A DNA stretch of 64,000 nt from an uncultured Atopobiaceae bacterium (GTDB lineage: Bacteria > Actinomycetota > Coriobacteriia > Coriobacteriales > Atopobiaceae). A program made the position numbers and the translations under genes. Where the stretch lies: the NCBI GenBank assembly GCA_947625405.1, contig CANQOF010000007.1:1-64000 (forward strand), written 5' to 3'. Positions within the stretch are counted from its first letter, which is position 1, and every line of letters begins with the position of its first letter. Of the stretch, positions 1 through 7,895 are shown in pieces. The notes under the pieces were generated by a model that saw only the letters and a list, made by a program, of their open reading frames with translations, was not told the origin of the DNA and searched no databases.

Positions 1-289
1 TATAGGCTTCGAGAATGGTCTCCTCCGTCGTGTTGACGATGACGGAGATCTCGCGCTCTGCGGAAACACCCTCGGGCAGCTTCTGCACGACCGATTGATC
101 GTACAGCTCCTACGTACGCGCCTTAGCCTTATCGGACAAGTCGGTGATCGAAACGCCCGAAAGACCGCTCGCCGCGCTCTTCCCCTCCTCGCCGAACGCA
201 AGCAAACTGCCTGCCGTAAACGACGCCGCCATGGCGAGCGCCGCCGCGGACCTCACGCCACGCGCAAACACCACGATCTCCTGCATCAT
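1..289 (-). pseudogene. 5' fragment of a secreted-protein gene with an in-frame stop
   Basis: Read right to left, this frame encodes a hydrophobic stretch resembling a signal peptide (roughly 256-190, with SAAALAMAASFTAGSLLAF). It then meets an amber codon at 110-112, after which the same frame stays open to the window edge and encodes plausible protein (ELYDQSVVQKLPEGVS and onward). The part upstream of about 264 is antisense to the peptidase remnant, so the original start seems to have been replaced by foreign sequence; an AGGAG followed by GTG GTG near 269-282 could still initiate by chance. The continuation vaguely recalls the pro-region of coriobacterial secreted S8 peptidases, but I cannot name the family. 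The in-frame stop and lost start suggest a decayed gene. Confidence 0.5.
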
Positions 290-542
290 CACGAACGCCA
301 AGCTCACGAAGCCGCAGGCCCTTCGCGTGGCGCAGATGGGCGCCGACGCCTACGCCACCACGATCGTCCCCACCCACACTTCGATGGACGGCGATACGAT
401 CTTCTGCCTCGCCTCGAGGCAGGTGCCCGCGGAGCAGGACATGGTCGGCCTCCTCGCCGTGCAAGCCCTCTCCGCCGCCATCGTCGACGCGTGCGCGAAG
501 GCGAAGGGCGCCTACGGCCTCCCGGGAGCCGCAGGCGAATAG
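264..542 (+). pseudogene. C-terminal remnant of a P1/DmpA (S58) family aminopeptidase
   Basis: From about position 264 the frame encodes a typical C-terminus of P1-family (DmpA-like, MEROPS S58) peptidases: NTTISCIITNAKLTKPQA, then VPTHTSMDGDTIFCLAS, where the HT-x-x-DGDT-x-F pattern is characteristic, ending at a TAG at 540-542. About 90 residues match, whereas the family is usually over 300 residues. Everything upstream in this frame is unrelated and lies antisense to a signal-peptide-like segment of the neighbouring minus-strand gene. There is no plausible start or ribosome binding site in the matching part. The N-terminal domain and autocleavage site are missing, so no activity is expected. 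Confidence 0.75.
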
Positions 543-621
543 CCTTGCCTCGCAAATTGTCGTAAGGCCCTTGCGATATCCTCGACGCCGGCAGGCCGCA
601 CGACGCACCACCGGAGGAAGC

Positions 622-1461
622 ATGTATCGCATCGTCGCAAGCGACATGGACGAGACCTTCATCGGACACGACCACAAGGTCCAGCCGGCAAACTACGAGG
701 CCGTGCGTCTCATGCGCGAAGATGGCGTGAAGTTCGTCGTGGCCACGGGGCGCCCCTACTACTCCGTGCAGGGCACGCTCGAGGCCCTCGGCACGCGCGG
801 CGACCCCGACGAGTACACGATCACCTTCAACGGCGGCTACGTGTGCGCAAACGACGGGCGCACGCTCGCGAGCCACACCCTCACGGAGAAGCAGGCGCAG
901 GAGCTCTTCGACTACGGAGTCGCGCTTGGCCTCCACGAGCACATCTACACGCTCGACCACACCTACACGGTGAACATGAACGACAACGAGAAGGCGTACT
1001 TGAGCGGCCGCATGGAGGTCGAGGACATCCCCACGCGCACCCTCGCCAACCTCGAGGGCCCCGTCTACAAGATCCTCTACATGAGCACCGACTTCGCGTG
1101 GCTCCACACGCTGAAGGACAAGATGGAGCGCGAGATACCGGAGTTCATGGCGCAGTTCCAGACGAGCTTCTCCGCGGAGCGCTACTTCGAGTTCAACCCT
1201 GTGGGCGTGTCGAAGGGCTCTGGCCTTCGCGACGTGGCAGAGTGCCTCGGCATCCCGATGTCAGAGACGATCGGCGTGGGCGATTCGGTGAACGACCTAC
1301 CGATGCTCCTCGAGGCCGGCCTCGGGCTCGCCGTCTCGAACGTGACCGCGAGCATCGCCGACATCGTGCCCCACACGCTCGAGAGCAGCTGCGACGAGGC
1401 CGCCATGATGGAGGTCTACGAGCGCTACATCGCGCCCGACCACCCCACGCGCATGCGATAG
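622..1461 (+). CDS. Cof-type HAD-superfamily phosphatase
   Basis: A 279-residue haloacid-dehalogenase-type hydrolase of the Cof (IIB cap) subfamily, which usually dephosphorylates sugar phosphates or nucleotide-like metabolites in the cytoplasm; the substrate cannot be told from sequence. Motif I is DMDET with Asp8 and Asp10, a VATGRP segment gives motif II, and GDSVND at residues 220-225 holds the metal-binding aspartates of motif IV. The ATG at 622 is chosen because GGAGGAAG lies just upstream. Length is normal. Two further Cof-type proteins lie at 2574-4458 on the other strand, so the cluster may have arisen by duplication. A sodium-symporter-like gene follows in the same direction 55 bp later. 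Confidence 0.9.
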   Translation: MYRIVASDMDETFIGHDHKVQPANYEAVRLMREDGVKFVVATGRPYYSVQGTLEALGTRGDPDEYTITFNGGYVCANDGRTLASHTLTEKQAQELFDYGVALGLHEHIYTLDHTYTVNMNDNEKAYLSGRMEVEDIPTRTLANLEGPVYKILYMSTDFAWLHTLKDKMEREIPEFMAQFQTSFSAERYFEFNPVGVSKGSGLRDVAECLGIPMSETIGVGDSVNDLPMLLEAGLGLAVSNVTASIADIVPHTLESSCDEAAMMEVYERYIAPDHPTRMR

Positions 1462-1516
1462 GACTATCCTCTTCGAGGTTTGGGTTCTGCGGGGCGCAAG
1501 GAGAGCGCTCGGCAGC

Positions 1517-2551
1517 GTGCGGGGGGTCGATTTCTTGGGTGCGATAAGCAGGGCGTACTATGCCGTGGGCAACTTCCTCGGCAAGAACTTGGCATGGCTC
1601 GTGCCGGTGTCGATCCTCCCCGGCATCCTGCTTCCCCAGATATTCGGCCCGCTCAACACCATCGCGCCCGCGCTCTTCGCCTGCATGGCCTTCCAAGGCG
1701 CCCTCTCGAACCGCGTGGGCGACGTGAAGGACGTCTTCACGCGCCCCTCGGCCATCATCGTGATCTTCCTCGTCGGCCAGCTCTGCTACCCCGCGATCGC
1801 CTTCCTCGGCGCACACCTGCTCTTCGGAAGCGACCCCGCCATTATGAGCGGCGTCGTGGCCACCTTCTCCGCGCCCATCGCCACCACCTGCATGATCTGG
1901 GTGGGCCTCTACGGCGGAAACGCCTCGCTCGGCCTCACGGGGACGGTGCTCACGTCATTCCTCGCGCCCTTCACCATGCCCTTCATGCTGCAATTCCTCG
2001 TGGGCGCGTCGGTGCACATCGACATCATCCCGATGATGCTGCAGCTGCTCTTCATGGTGGTCGTCCCCGCGATCGTGGCCATGGCCATCACGGAGAAGAC
2101 GCATGGTTGGGGAGAGGAGGTGCTCGCGCCGAAGCTCGCGCCGATCGCCTTCTTCCTCATGCTCTTCATCAACATGTGCAATTCGTCGACGCTCGCGAAC
2201 ATCGTCGCGCACTTCACGCTCACGCACGTCTTCATCGTGCTCTACATGCTCGCCATCACCGCCGCGTTCTTTCTCATCGGCCTTCTCCTCGCCACGCTCA
2301 TGCGCAGGAACACCAAGGACAAGGTGGCCATGAGCCTCGCGCTTGGCATGAAGAACCTCTCCTCGGCCTCCACGATTGCCACGGCCTACCTCCCCGAGGG
2401 CGCGAACCTCGCCATCCTCTCGGGCATCCTCTACCAAGCGACGATCGCCGCCATCGTCGGCCAGCACGTGGGCGTGCCCGATACGGAGACTGAGGAATAT
2501 GACGAGGTGGAAGAAGAGGCGGAAGCGAAGGCCGAGGTGGAGGGCGCATAG
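1517..2551 (+). CDS. Bile acid:sodium symporter (BASS) family membrane transporter
   Basis: A 344-residue polytopic membrane protein with about ten hydrophobic segments and the fold pattern of the BASS/bile acid:Na+ symporter family. Visible family-like elements are an early ILLPQIFGPL helix, a central polar break MCNSSTLANI, and LGMKNLSSASTIATAYLP, where the polar crossover residues that bind sodium lie in known members. The C-terminus ends in an acidic tail rich in Glu. The substrate is not predictable; bacterial members carry keto acids, pantoate or other organic anions. The start is uncertain: GTG at 1517 has AAGGAG 13 nt upstream, while TTG at 1535 has a G-run closer by. It follows a HAD phosphatase and may share its transcript. 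Confidence 0.8.
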   Translation: MRGVDFLGAISRAYYAVGNFLGKNLAWLVPVSILPGILLPQIFGPLNTIAPALFACMAFQGALSNRVGDVKDVFTRPSAIIVIFLVGQLCYPAIAFLGAHLLFGSDPAIMSGVVATFSAPIATTCMIWVGLYGGNASLGLTGTVLTSFLAPFTMPFMLQFLVGASVHIDIIPMMLQLLFMVVVPAIVAMAITEKTHGWGEEVLAPKLAPIAFFLMLFINMCNSSTLANIVAHFTLTHVFIVLYMLAITAAFFLIGLLLATLMRRNTKDKVAMSLALGMKNLSSASTIATAYLPEGANLAILSGILYQATIAAIVGQHVGVPDTETEEYDEVEEEAEAKAEVEGA

Positions 2552-2573
2552 CTCCTATGCGCGCGGCACCGTC

Positions 2574-3404
2574 TCATCCGAAAGCGAGCACCTCGCCGTC
2601 GATGAGCCCGAGGCGGCAGAGCGCGTTCCAGACGCCGTTTTCCTCGTCGGAATCCGTCACGTAGGTCGCGGCCTCCTTCACCTCGGGGGTCGCGTTCCCC
2701 ATCGCCACGCTCACTCCGGCCGCGCCGATCATCTCGAGGTCGTTATCCCCGTCGCCGAAGGCGATGACCTCGTCGAACGTGAGGCCGAGGCGATCGAGCA
2801 ACGCCTTCATGCCCACCACCTTGCCCGACCCCACCGAGATGATGTCCTCGGATTCGGGATCCCAACGCGTGGCCACGAGGTGCGGGCAGCCCGCGAGCAC
2901 GTCCACCGGGCCGGACTTCGGCGTCTGCACCACGAACTGGTAGATGGGACGGTCCGCCATGTCGGGCGAGAGCGGCTTGTACCACCGCATGCGCCACTCC
3001 TCGTCGATCTCGGCCACGAGCTCGGGCGAGCCCGTGAACACGGCCTCGCGGTCGTACATGATGAAACCCGCGACCTCGCCATCGAGGTAGTGCTGGAAGA
3101 GCCGCTTCGCCTCCACGGGATCGAGCGCCACGGCGCGCACGACCTCGTCTCCGAGCGTGCACCACTGGCCGTTCAGCGTCACATAGCCGTCGATGGAAAC
3201 ATACTCCTCGCAATCGCGCGCCATCTCTATGAAGCGCCCGGTGCAAAGCAGGAGCGGAATGCCTTTCTCACGAAGGGCACGGAGCGCCGCTTGCGTGGAT
3301 GCGGGCATGGAGCGCGTGCCGTTCACGCGCCGAAAGGGGATCAACGTCCCGTCGACGTCGAAGAACGCGGCTTTGATCTTGGATACGTCGATACTCGGCT
3401 CCAC
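2574..3404 (-). CDS. Cof-type HAD-superfamily phosphatase
   Basis: A 276-residue Cof-like HAD hydrolase. With the GTG start at 3404 the nucleophile motif is FFDVDGTL with Asp16 and Asp18; LLCTGR gives motif II, and AFGDGDNDLEMI near the C-terminus gives motif IV. The cap domain contains the usual mixed alpha/beta insertion of about 100 residues. The GTG was preferred because GGGAG lies 7 nt upstream, while the in-frame ATG at 3425 lacks a Shine-Dalgarno sequence. It is the last gene of a minus-strand set that begins with another Cof-type phosphatase (3652-4458) and includes a 50-residue membrane protein. The substrate is unknown. Its end converges with the BASS transporter gene, with only 22 bp between them. 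Confidence 0.88.
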   Translation of the reverse strand: MEPSIDVSKIKAAFFDVDGTLIPFRRVNGTRSMPASTQAALRALREKGIPLLLCTGRFIEMARDCEEYVSIDGYVTLNGQWCTLGDEVVRAVALDPVEAKRLFQHYLDGEVAGFIMYDREAVFTGSPELVAEIDEEWRMRWYKPLSPDMADRPIYQFVVQTPKSGPVDVLAGCPHLVATRWDPESEDIISVGSGKVVGMKALLDRLGLTFDEVIAFGDGDNDLEMIGAAGVSVAMGNATPEVKEAATYVTDSDEENGVWNALCRLGLIDGEVLAFG

Positions 3405-3486
3405 GGACACTCTCCCATCGCGCATTCGCAAACGCTCGGACTCTACGCCAAGGAGCGTGATTGCGGCAAAAGAGCCCCGTGCGAAC

Positions 3487-3639
3487 TCACTGGAGGCCGA
3501 AGGCCTGGCAGCCGACAAGGAAGGCGGCAATCGTCGCGAGCCCGGCGTCGCGCGAACACCACGCGGCGACGATCATGATGAGGTAGACCCCCGTGATCGT
3601 CCAAAAGGCTCCCCAGCTGAGCGTCGCTTCCCCGCGCAT
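3487..3639 (-). CDS. Small (50 aa) predicted membrane protein
   Basis: A short frame starting at the ATG at 3637-3639, with a strong GGAGG five bases upstream, ends at TGA 3487-3489. The product has an N-terminal polar segment (MRGEATLSWGAFW), a hydrophobic span (GVYLIMIVAAW), a short charged break CSRDAG, and a second hydrophobic span (LATIAAFLVGCQAF), so two short membrane helices in a hairpin are likely. It starts 12 bp after the stop of one Cof-type phosphatase and ends 82 bp before the start of the next, all on one strand, which suggests an operon. I do not recognise a family. The case for a real gene rests on the ribosome binding site, membrane-like composition and position. Confidence 0.65.
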   Translation of the reverse strand: MRGEATLSWGAFWTITGVYLIMIVAAWCSRDAGLATIAAFLVGCQAFGLQ

Positions 3640-3651
3640 CGTGTGCCTCCC

Positions 3652-4458
3652 TCAGCAAAGACCGAGCGTATCGTCAATGAGGCCGAGCGCCACGCAGGCC
3701 TTGTAGATGCCGTCGTCGTCCGCGGTATCGGTGACGAACGTGGCCTGCGCCTTCGCCTCGGACGTGCCGTTTCCCATGGCAACTGATTCCCCGCACACGC
3801 GCATCATCGGCACGTCGTTTCCCCCGTCGCCGAAGGCAATCGCCTCTGCGGGCGAAATTGAGAGGTGATCGAGCGTGGCGAGCACGCCCTTGTCCTTGCC
3901 GGAGGTGTCCGGCACCACGTCGCAGAAGAGCTCGCTCCAGCGGTAGCAGATCACGTGCTCGCACATCTCCTCGATCTCCGCGTCCACGCTGCGCTCCACG
4001 AAGGCGCACATCTGGAGGATCGGCTGGCCGATCACGTCTTCGATCGGCCCCTCGGGGTATTCAAGATCCACGAGCTCCTCGAGCTTGCGCACGCGCGCGG
4101 AGCGCTGGCTCGCGAGCTCGTGGTCGGGCATGAGCACCACGACGTCGAACTCGCCACGCGCCACGGCGGCGACGATCGTCTCCACATCCTTGGGGTCGAG
4201 CGTCGCGGAGTGGAAGACGTCCGTGGCGTCCACGCACCACGAGCCGGAGTTGCAGAGATAGCCGTCGAGCTTGCCCACCCCCTCGATCTCGCCTGTCACG
4301 TAGCCGGGCACCTCGTAGAGCGGGCGGCCCGTGGAAAGCCAGAGCGAGACGCCGCGGGCGCGAAGTCCAGCGAGCGCGACGCGCGTTGAGGTGGAGAGTC
4401 CCGAATAATCAGTTCCGACCAGCGTGCCGTCGAAATCGAAGAATGCGGCTTTGATCAT
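3652..4458 (-). CDS. Cof-type HAD-superfamily phosphatase
   Basis: A 268-residue Cof-type HAD hydrolase. The nucleophile motif FFDFDGTL lies at the extreme N-terminus (Asp8, Asp10), WLSTGRP follows as motif II, and AFGDGGNDVPMM near the end supplies the metal-binding aspartates. The ATG at 4458 is preceded by GGGGAGGAG, an excellent ribosome binding site. The protein resembles the product at 2574-3404 in layout, including the shared ending GLID, so the two are probably paralogues. It heads a minus-strand set with the 50-residue membrane protein. Upstream it is divergent from the DJ-1 gene. Known relatives act on sugar phosphates, flavin mononucleotide or pyridoxal phosphate; nothing here selects among them. 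Confidence 0.88.
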   Translation of the reverse strand: MIKAAFFDFDGTLVGTDYSGLSTSTRVALAGLRARGVSLWLSTGRPLYEVPGYVTGEIEGVGKLDGYLCNSGSWCVDATDVFHSATLDPKDVETIVAAVARGEFDVVVLMPDHELASQRSARVRKLEELVDLEYPEGPIEDVIGQPILQMCAFVERSVDAEIEEMCEHVICYRWSELFCDVVPDTSGKDKGVLATLDHLSISPAEAIAFGDGGNDVPMMRVCGESVAMGNGTSEAKAQATFVTDTADDDGIYKACVALGLIDDTLGLC

Positions 4459-4532
4459 GGCGCTCCTCCCCTTTCGAGCGGCTTCCCATGATAGGTGCCC
4501 TAAACGCCGCGCGCCGAGGAGATCGGGCGCCC

Positions 4533-4538
4533 TATAGT
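4533..4538 (+). promoter_or_regulatory. Probable -10 element for the DJ-1/Maf transcript
   Basis: TATAGT matches five of six bases of the sigma-70 -10 consensus and lies 31 bp before the DJ-1 ATG in the divergent intergenic region. No convincing -35 is visible at the usual distance, so this is a weak call from sequence alone. Confidence 0.35.
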
Positions 4539-4568
4539 GGATGCATTCACGCGGAAAGGAGAATTCCC

Positions 4569-5123
4569 ATGGCTAAGACCTGTGCCGTCATGCTCGCAGA
4601 TGGCTTCGAGGACATCGAGGCGCTCACCACCGTCGATTGCCTGCGCCGCGCGGGCGTGGAGGTCGTGACCGTCTCCGTGATGGACGAGCAGACCGTCACG
4701 AGTTCCCACAAGCTGAGCGTCATCGCCGACGCCAAGGTAGGCGAGGTGGACCTCGGCACCTTCGACCTCGTCGTGCTCCCCGGTGGCATGCCCGGCACCA
4801 CGAACCTCGGCGAGTGCGACGAGCTCAGGCGCGACGTGGAAAACCGCATGGCCGCGGGCCTCAAGGTCTCCGCGATCTGCGCTGCCCCTTCGCTTCTCGC
4901 GAAGTGGGGGCTCCTGAAGGGCCGCGTGGCCACCGTCTACCCGGGTTTCGAGGCGGACTTCCCCGAGGGCGTGCTCCCCGCGAAGCACGGCGTCTACTTC
5001 GACGACAACCTCGTCACCGCCTCGGGCGCGGGCTTCGCGCTCCCCTTCGCGCTCGCCAACGTCCGCCAGCTCATGGGCGAGGAGGCCGCCAAGAAGGTGG
5101 CCGAGTCCATGCTCTACGAGTAG
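4569..5123 (+). CDS. DJ-1/PfpI family protein
   Basis: A 184-residue protein of the DJ-1/ThiJ/PfpI superfamily. The nucleophile elbow SAICAAPSLLAKWG places the reactive cysteine at Cys104, with the acidic partner in DGFEDIEAL near residues 14-17, and VVLPGGMPGTTNL is the typical strand-loop before it. Family members act as glyoxalase III-like or protein-deglycase-like enzymes against methylglyoxal damage, although exact activities differ and are debated. The ATG at 4569 is chosen because AAAGGAG lies just upstream and because the N-terminus then matches the family. Maf follows 12 bp downstream in the same direction, so they are probably co-transcribed. Confidence 0.88.
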   Translation: MAKTCAVMLADGFEDIEALTTVDCLRRAGVEVVTVSVMDEQTVTSSHKLSVIADAKVGEVDLGTFDLVVLPGGMPGTTNLGECDELRRDVENRMAAGLKVSAICAAPSLLAKWGLLKGRVATVYPGFEADFPEGVLPAKHGVYFDDNLVTASGAGFALPFALANVRQLMGEEAAKKVAESMLYE

Positions 5124-5135
5124 CGCGAGGCCGTC

Positions 5136-5711
5136 GTGATCCTCGCATCGAAATCGCCGCGCCGCCGAAAGCTCCTCGCGGCGGGTGGCTACACGCCGCG
5201 CGTCATTCCCGCCGACGTCGATGAGACGCGCCTTGAAGGCGAGAGCCCCGTTGAGCTCGTGGAACGCCTCGCGGAAACCAAGGCGCGCGCAGTTGCCGAT
5301 GAGGCGGGGCCGTACGAGGTCGTCGTCGGCGCCGACACGATCGTGTGGCTTGGCGACGAGACGCTCGGCAAGCCCGCCGACGCCGACGAGGCCCAGGCCA
5401 TGCTCTCCAGACTCTCCGGAAAGACCCACCACGTGACGACGGGGGTCGCCCTCATCGTGAGAAACCTTTCCGGCGAGGAGCGCGTGCGCGTCTTCTCGGA
5501 GACCACGGACGTGACGTTCTACGAGCTCACCGATGCCGAGATCGCCGTCTACGCGAGGAGCGAGGAACCGCTCGACAAGGCGGGCGCCTACGCCGTGCAG
5601 GGCGGCGCGCGCCTTTTCGTGAAGGGCATCGACGGCAGCTACGACAATGTGGTCGGCCTTCCCCTCGCCCGCTTCGTCCGCGAACTCTTGGAGTTCTCGA
5701 AGACGGTGTAG
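5136..5711 (+). CDS. maf: Maf family nucleoside triphosphate pyrophosphatase
   Basis: A 191-residue Maf protein, which hydrolyses the alpha-beta phosphate bond of NTPs such as dTTP, UTP or modified nucleotides. Signature elements are the N-terminal SKSPRRRKLL, where the family has S-x-SPRR, the central GADTIVWLGDETLGKP, SGKTHHVTTGVALI, and EEPLDKAGAYAVQGGA near the C-terminus. The GTG start at 5136 places SKSPRR at the expected distance from the N-terminus. The gene follows DJ-1 by 12 bp, which suggests a house-cleaning operon. It converges with an AEC transporter gene, and a strong hairpin separates the two stops. Confidence 0.92.
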   Translation: MILASKSPRRRKLLAAGGYTPRVIPADVDETRLEGESPVELVERLAETKARAVADEAGPYEVVVGADTIVWLGDETLGKPADADEAQAMLSRLSGKTHHVTTGVALIVRNLSGEERVRVFSETTDVTFYELTDAEIAVYARSEEPLDKAGAYAVQGGARLFVKGIDGSYDNVVGLPLARFVRELLEFSKTV

Positions 5712-5735
5712 CGCCCCAAACGCACGCCAACGCCA

Positions 5736-5770
5736 AAGGGCCGATTCGCTCCTCGAGCGCATCGGCCCTT
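5736..5770. terminator. Bidirectional terminator between maf and the AEC gene
   Basis: AAGGGCCGAT at 5736-5745 pairs with ATCGGCCCTT at 5761-5770, with a small inner GCTC/GAGC helix in the loop. The right arm is followed by CTCTTG and the left arm is preceded by A-rich sequence, so the hairpin can end transcription from both converging genes. Confidence 0.75.
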
Positions 5771-5776
5771 CTCTTG

Positions 5777-6727
5777 CTAGGCCACCACGTTCATGAAGAA
5801 GATGAGGCAGGGGATCAGCACGAAGGAGAGGATCGCGGTGAGCACCACGCCGTGCGCCGCGAGCTGGTCGTTCGAGCCGAATTGCAGGCAAAACACCGGG
5901 CACATGGGGCCCGTCGGCATGGCGAAGAGCACGGCGAAGATGCCGGCCTGGAGAGGATCGCCGACGACGCCGAGAAGCACGACGTAGAGGATGCAGGGCA
6001 CGATGAGAAGCCTGAGGAGCGAGTAGCCGTAGAGGCGCCACTCCCCCAGAACCTCCTTGAAGGGCATATCGGAAACGATGGCGCCCACCACCATCATCGC
6101 GAGCGGCGAGCAGATGGAGCCGATGGTGGCAAGCGAATCCTGCACCACGCCCGAGAGGCGGATCGGCGTGAGGTAGAGCCCGAGCGCGATGAGCGCGCCG
6201 ATCATGCAGGGGCTCACGATCATCCTCCATGGCACGCGGAACTTCTCCCCCGGCACGCGCGGCGAGATCGTGAAGAACCCGAGCGAGAACGTGATGAGGC
6301 TCATGATCATCACGTACACGCTCACGTAGACGATCGATTCCTCGCCGAAGATCGCCGAGCACACCGGAATGCCCACGAAGGCCGTGTTGTTGCAAAGGGA
6401 CATGAAGGGATAGACCGGCCAGTCCTTCTTCGGCACGCGCATCACGACATCGGCGAGCCAACCGGTGGCGTAGATCGTAGCCCCCATGAAGAACGAGAGG
6501 CCGAAGGTGAGCGCCACGGCCGCGGGGTCCCCGCTCGAGCCCGAGCTCGAAACCGAGGCGATGAGCGTGCAGGGAATGGCCACGTCCATGAGGATGCGCG
6601 TGAGGCGCTCGCGCACGTGCGCGTCGATGACGTCGCGTTTTGCGAGGTAATAGCCCACGCACGCCACCACGAAGAGCACGAGCATCTGTTGGATGGTGAC
6701 GAGGACGATTCCCAGGGAATCAGGCAC
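5777..6727 (-). CDS. AEC family (auxin efflux carrier-like) membrane transporter
   Basis: A 316-residue polytopic membrane protein of the AEC family, bacterial members of which move organic acids such as malate. About ten membrane segments are arranged as two five-helix halves around a more polar centre. Visible features are MDVAIPCTLIASV in the first half, CNNTAFVGIPV with the conserved Asn and Gly-x-Pro in the crossover helix, and FAMPTGPMCPVF in the second half. The GTG at 6727 is chosen because GGAGG lies five bases upstream; a longer start at 6745 is possible. The gene stands alone, 94 bp downstream of a glycosyltransferase gene on the same strand. The substrate is unknown. Confidence 0.85.
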   Translation of the reverse strand: MPDSLGIVLVTIQQMLVLFVVACVGYYLAKRDVIDAHVRERLTRILMDVAIPCTLIASVSSSGSSGDPAAVALTFGLSFFMGATIYATGWLADVVMRVPKKDWPVYPFMSLCNNTAFVGIPVCSAIFGEESIVYVSVYVMIMSLITFSLGFFTISPRVPGEKFRVPWRMIVSPCMIGALIALGLYLTPIRLSGVVQDSLATIGSICSPLAMMVVGAIVSDMPFKEVLGEWRLYGYSLLRLLIVPCILYVVLLGVVGDPLQAGIFAVLFAMPTGPMCPVFCLQFGSNDQLAAHGVVLTAILSFVLIPCLIFFMNVVA

Positions 6728-6821
6728 GCAAGCCTCCACAAGCATGACGAGACCGAGCAAAGACGGGCCGGGGCGACCCCGAAGGGCCACCCGTGCAGAG
6801 CACGAGAGCCGAGGCTTAGGG

Positions 6822-7859
6822 CTAGTTGAAGCCGAAGACGCTATGGGCGATGCGATACATGCCGATCGTCAGGGCCTCGCCCGCCTTCGTGGGGAGGTTC
6901 GCGAGGATGCCGAGGAGCGTCATGCGCGCGTGGCGATACATCCGCACGTCGTAGTGCTTGAAGTACTCCCAGAGTGCCGTCATGTCGTCCTTGGCGCCCG
7001 GCACCTCGGAAAGCCGCGCGAAGATCGCCGAGACCGTGAGCGTCATCGTGAGCGAGTGGAGCATGTAGTTCCTGAGCTTCACGCTCTTTACGTCGTCATA
7101 GAGGTGGTAGCTGTCGATGAGGATCCTCGAGACGCGGAGCTGGTGGTCGATGCGGCTCGCCATCACCTTCTCGTTCACCGACTGGTCCTCGCGCCCGATG
7201 TAGTAGCGGTAGAGGTCCACGTCGAGGTAGTAGAGCGTGTGGCAACGCGGCAGCGGCACGTAGGCGTAGATGTTGTCCACGTAGAACGTGTGCGGCGGGA
7301 GCGGCAGGCCGCCGTGTGAGCGCAGGATCTCCGTCTTGTAGGTGAGCGAGTGCATGAGGATGTTCTGGGCGTAGCCGAAGTGGCCGATCTCGTCCCAGGT
7401 CATCACCTTGTTCGGCTTCAAAGCGCTTCGATAGTCGATTGCCTTCGAGGAACCGTCATCGGCGTGCTCGTAGACGTAGTTGTTGATCACGAGGTCGACG
7501 GGGTCGCCGCCCTCGATGAAGCCGCGAAGCGTGCCAAGGAGCTCGTGGAAGGCCTCCGTGTCGTACCAGTCATCAGAATCGCACACCTTGTAGTAGAGGC
7601 CGTGGGCGTTTGCGAGCGCGGTGAGGACGGCCGTGCCGTGGCCGCCGTTCTCCTGGTGCACCGCGTGGACGATGTCGGGGAAGCGGCGCTCCCAGTCCTC
7701 AGCCTTCTCCCAGGTGTCGTCCTTGGTGGAGCCGTCGTCGACGATCACGATCTCCACGTCATCGGCATAATCGGAGCCCTCGAGGATGGCCGAGATGGCG
7801 TGGTCCATGTAGGCCGACGAGTTGTAGCAGGGAATGCCGATGGTGATCGTCTTATCCAA
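6822..7859 (-). CDS. Family 2 glycosyltransferase
   Basis: A 345-residue GT-A fold glycosyltransferase. The N-terminal domain has ITIGIPCYNSSAYM, VEIVIVDDGSTKDDTW and NGGHGTAV, then the metal/nucleotide-binding KVCDSDDWYD, all hallmarks of GT family 2. The remaining half has amphipathic helices and no clear membrane span, so it is probably cytoplasmic or peripheral. The start is TTG at 7859, preceded by GAAGGAG at good spacing. It lies 36 bp downstream of the UDP-galactopyranose mutase gene and reads the same way, so it probably uses a sugar from that pathway, perhaps galactofuranose, in a cell-surface glycan. The acceptor is unknown. Confidence 0.88.
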   Translation of the reverse strand: MDKTITIGIPCYNSSAYMDHAISAILEGSDYADDVEIVIVDDGSTKDDTWEKAEDWERRFPDIVHAVHQENGGHGTAVLTALANAHGLYYKVCDSDDWYDTEAFHELLGTLRGFIEGGDPVDLVINNYVYEHADDGSSKAIDYRSALKPNKVMTWDEIGHFGYAQNILMHSLTYKTEILRSHGGLPLPPHTFYVDNIYAYVPLPRCHTLYYLDVDLYRYYIGREDQSVNEKVMASRIDHQLRVSRILIDSYHLYDDVKSVKLRNYMLHSLTMTLTVSAIFARLSEVPGAKDDMTALWEYFKHYDVRMYRHARMTLLGILANLPTKAGEALTIGMYRIAHSVFGFN

Positions 7860-7895
7860 GGGTTACTCCTTCACCGCAAGGGCTTCGGCTATTGC

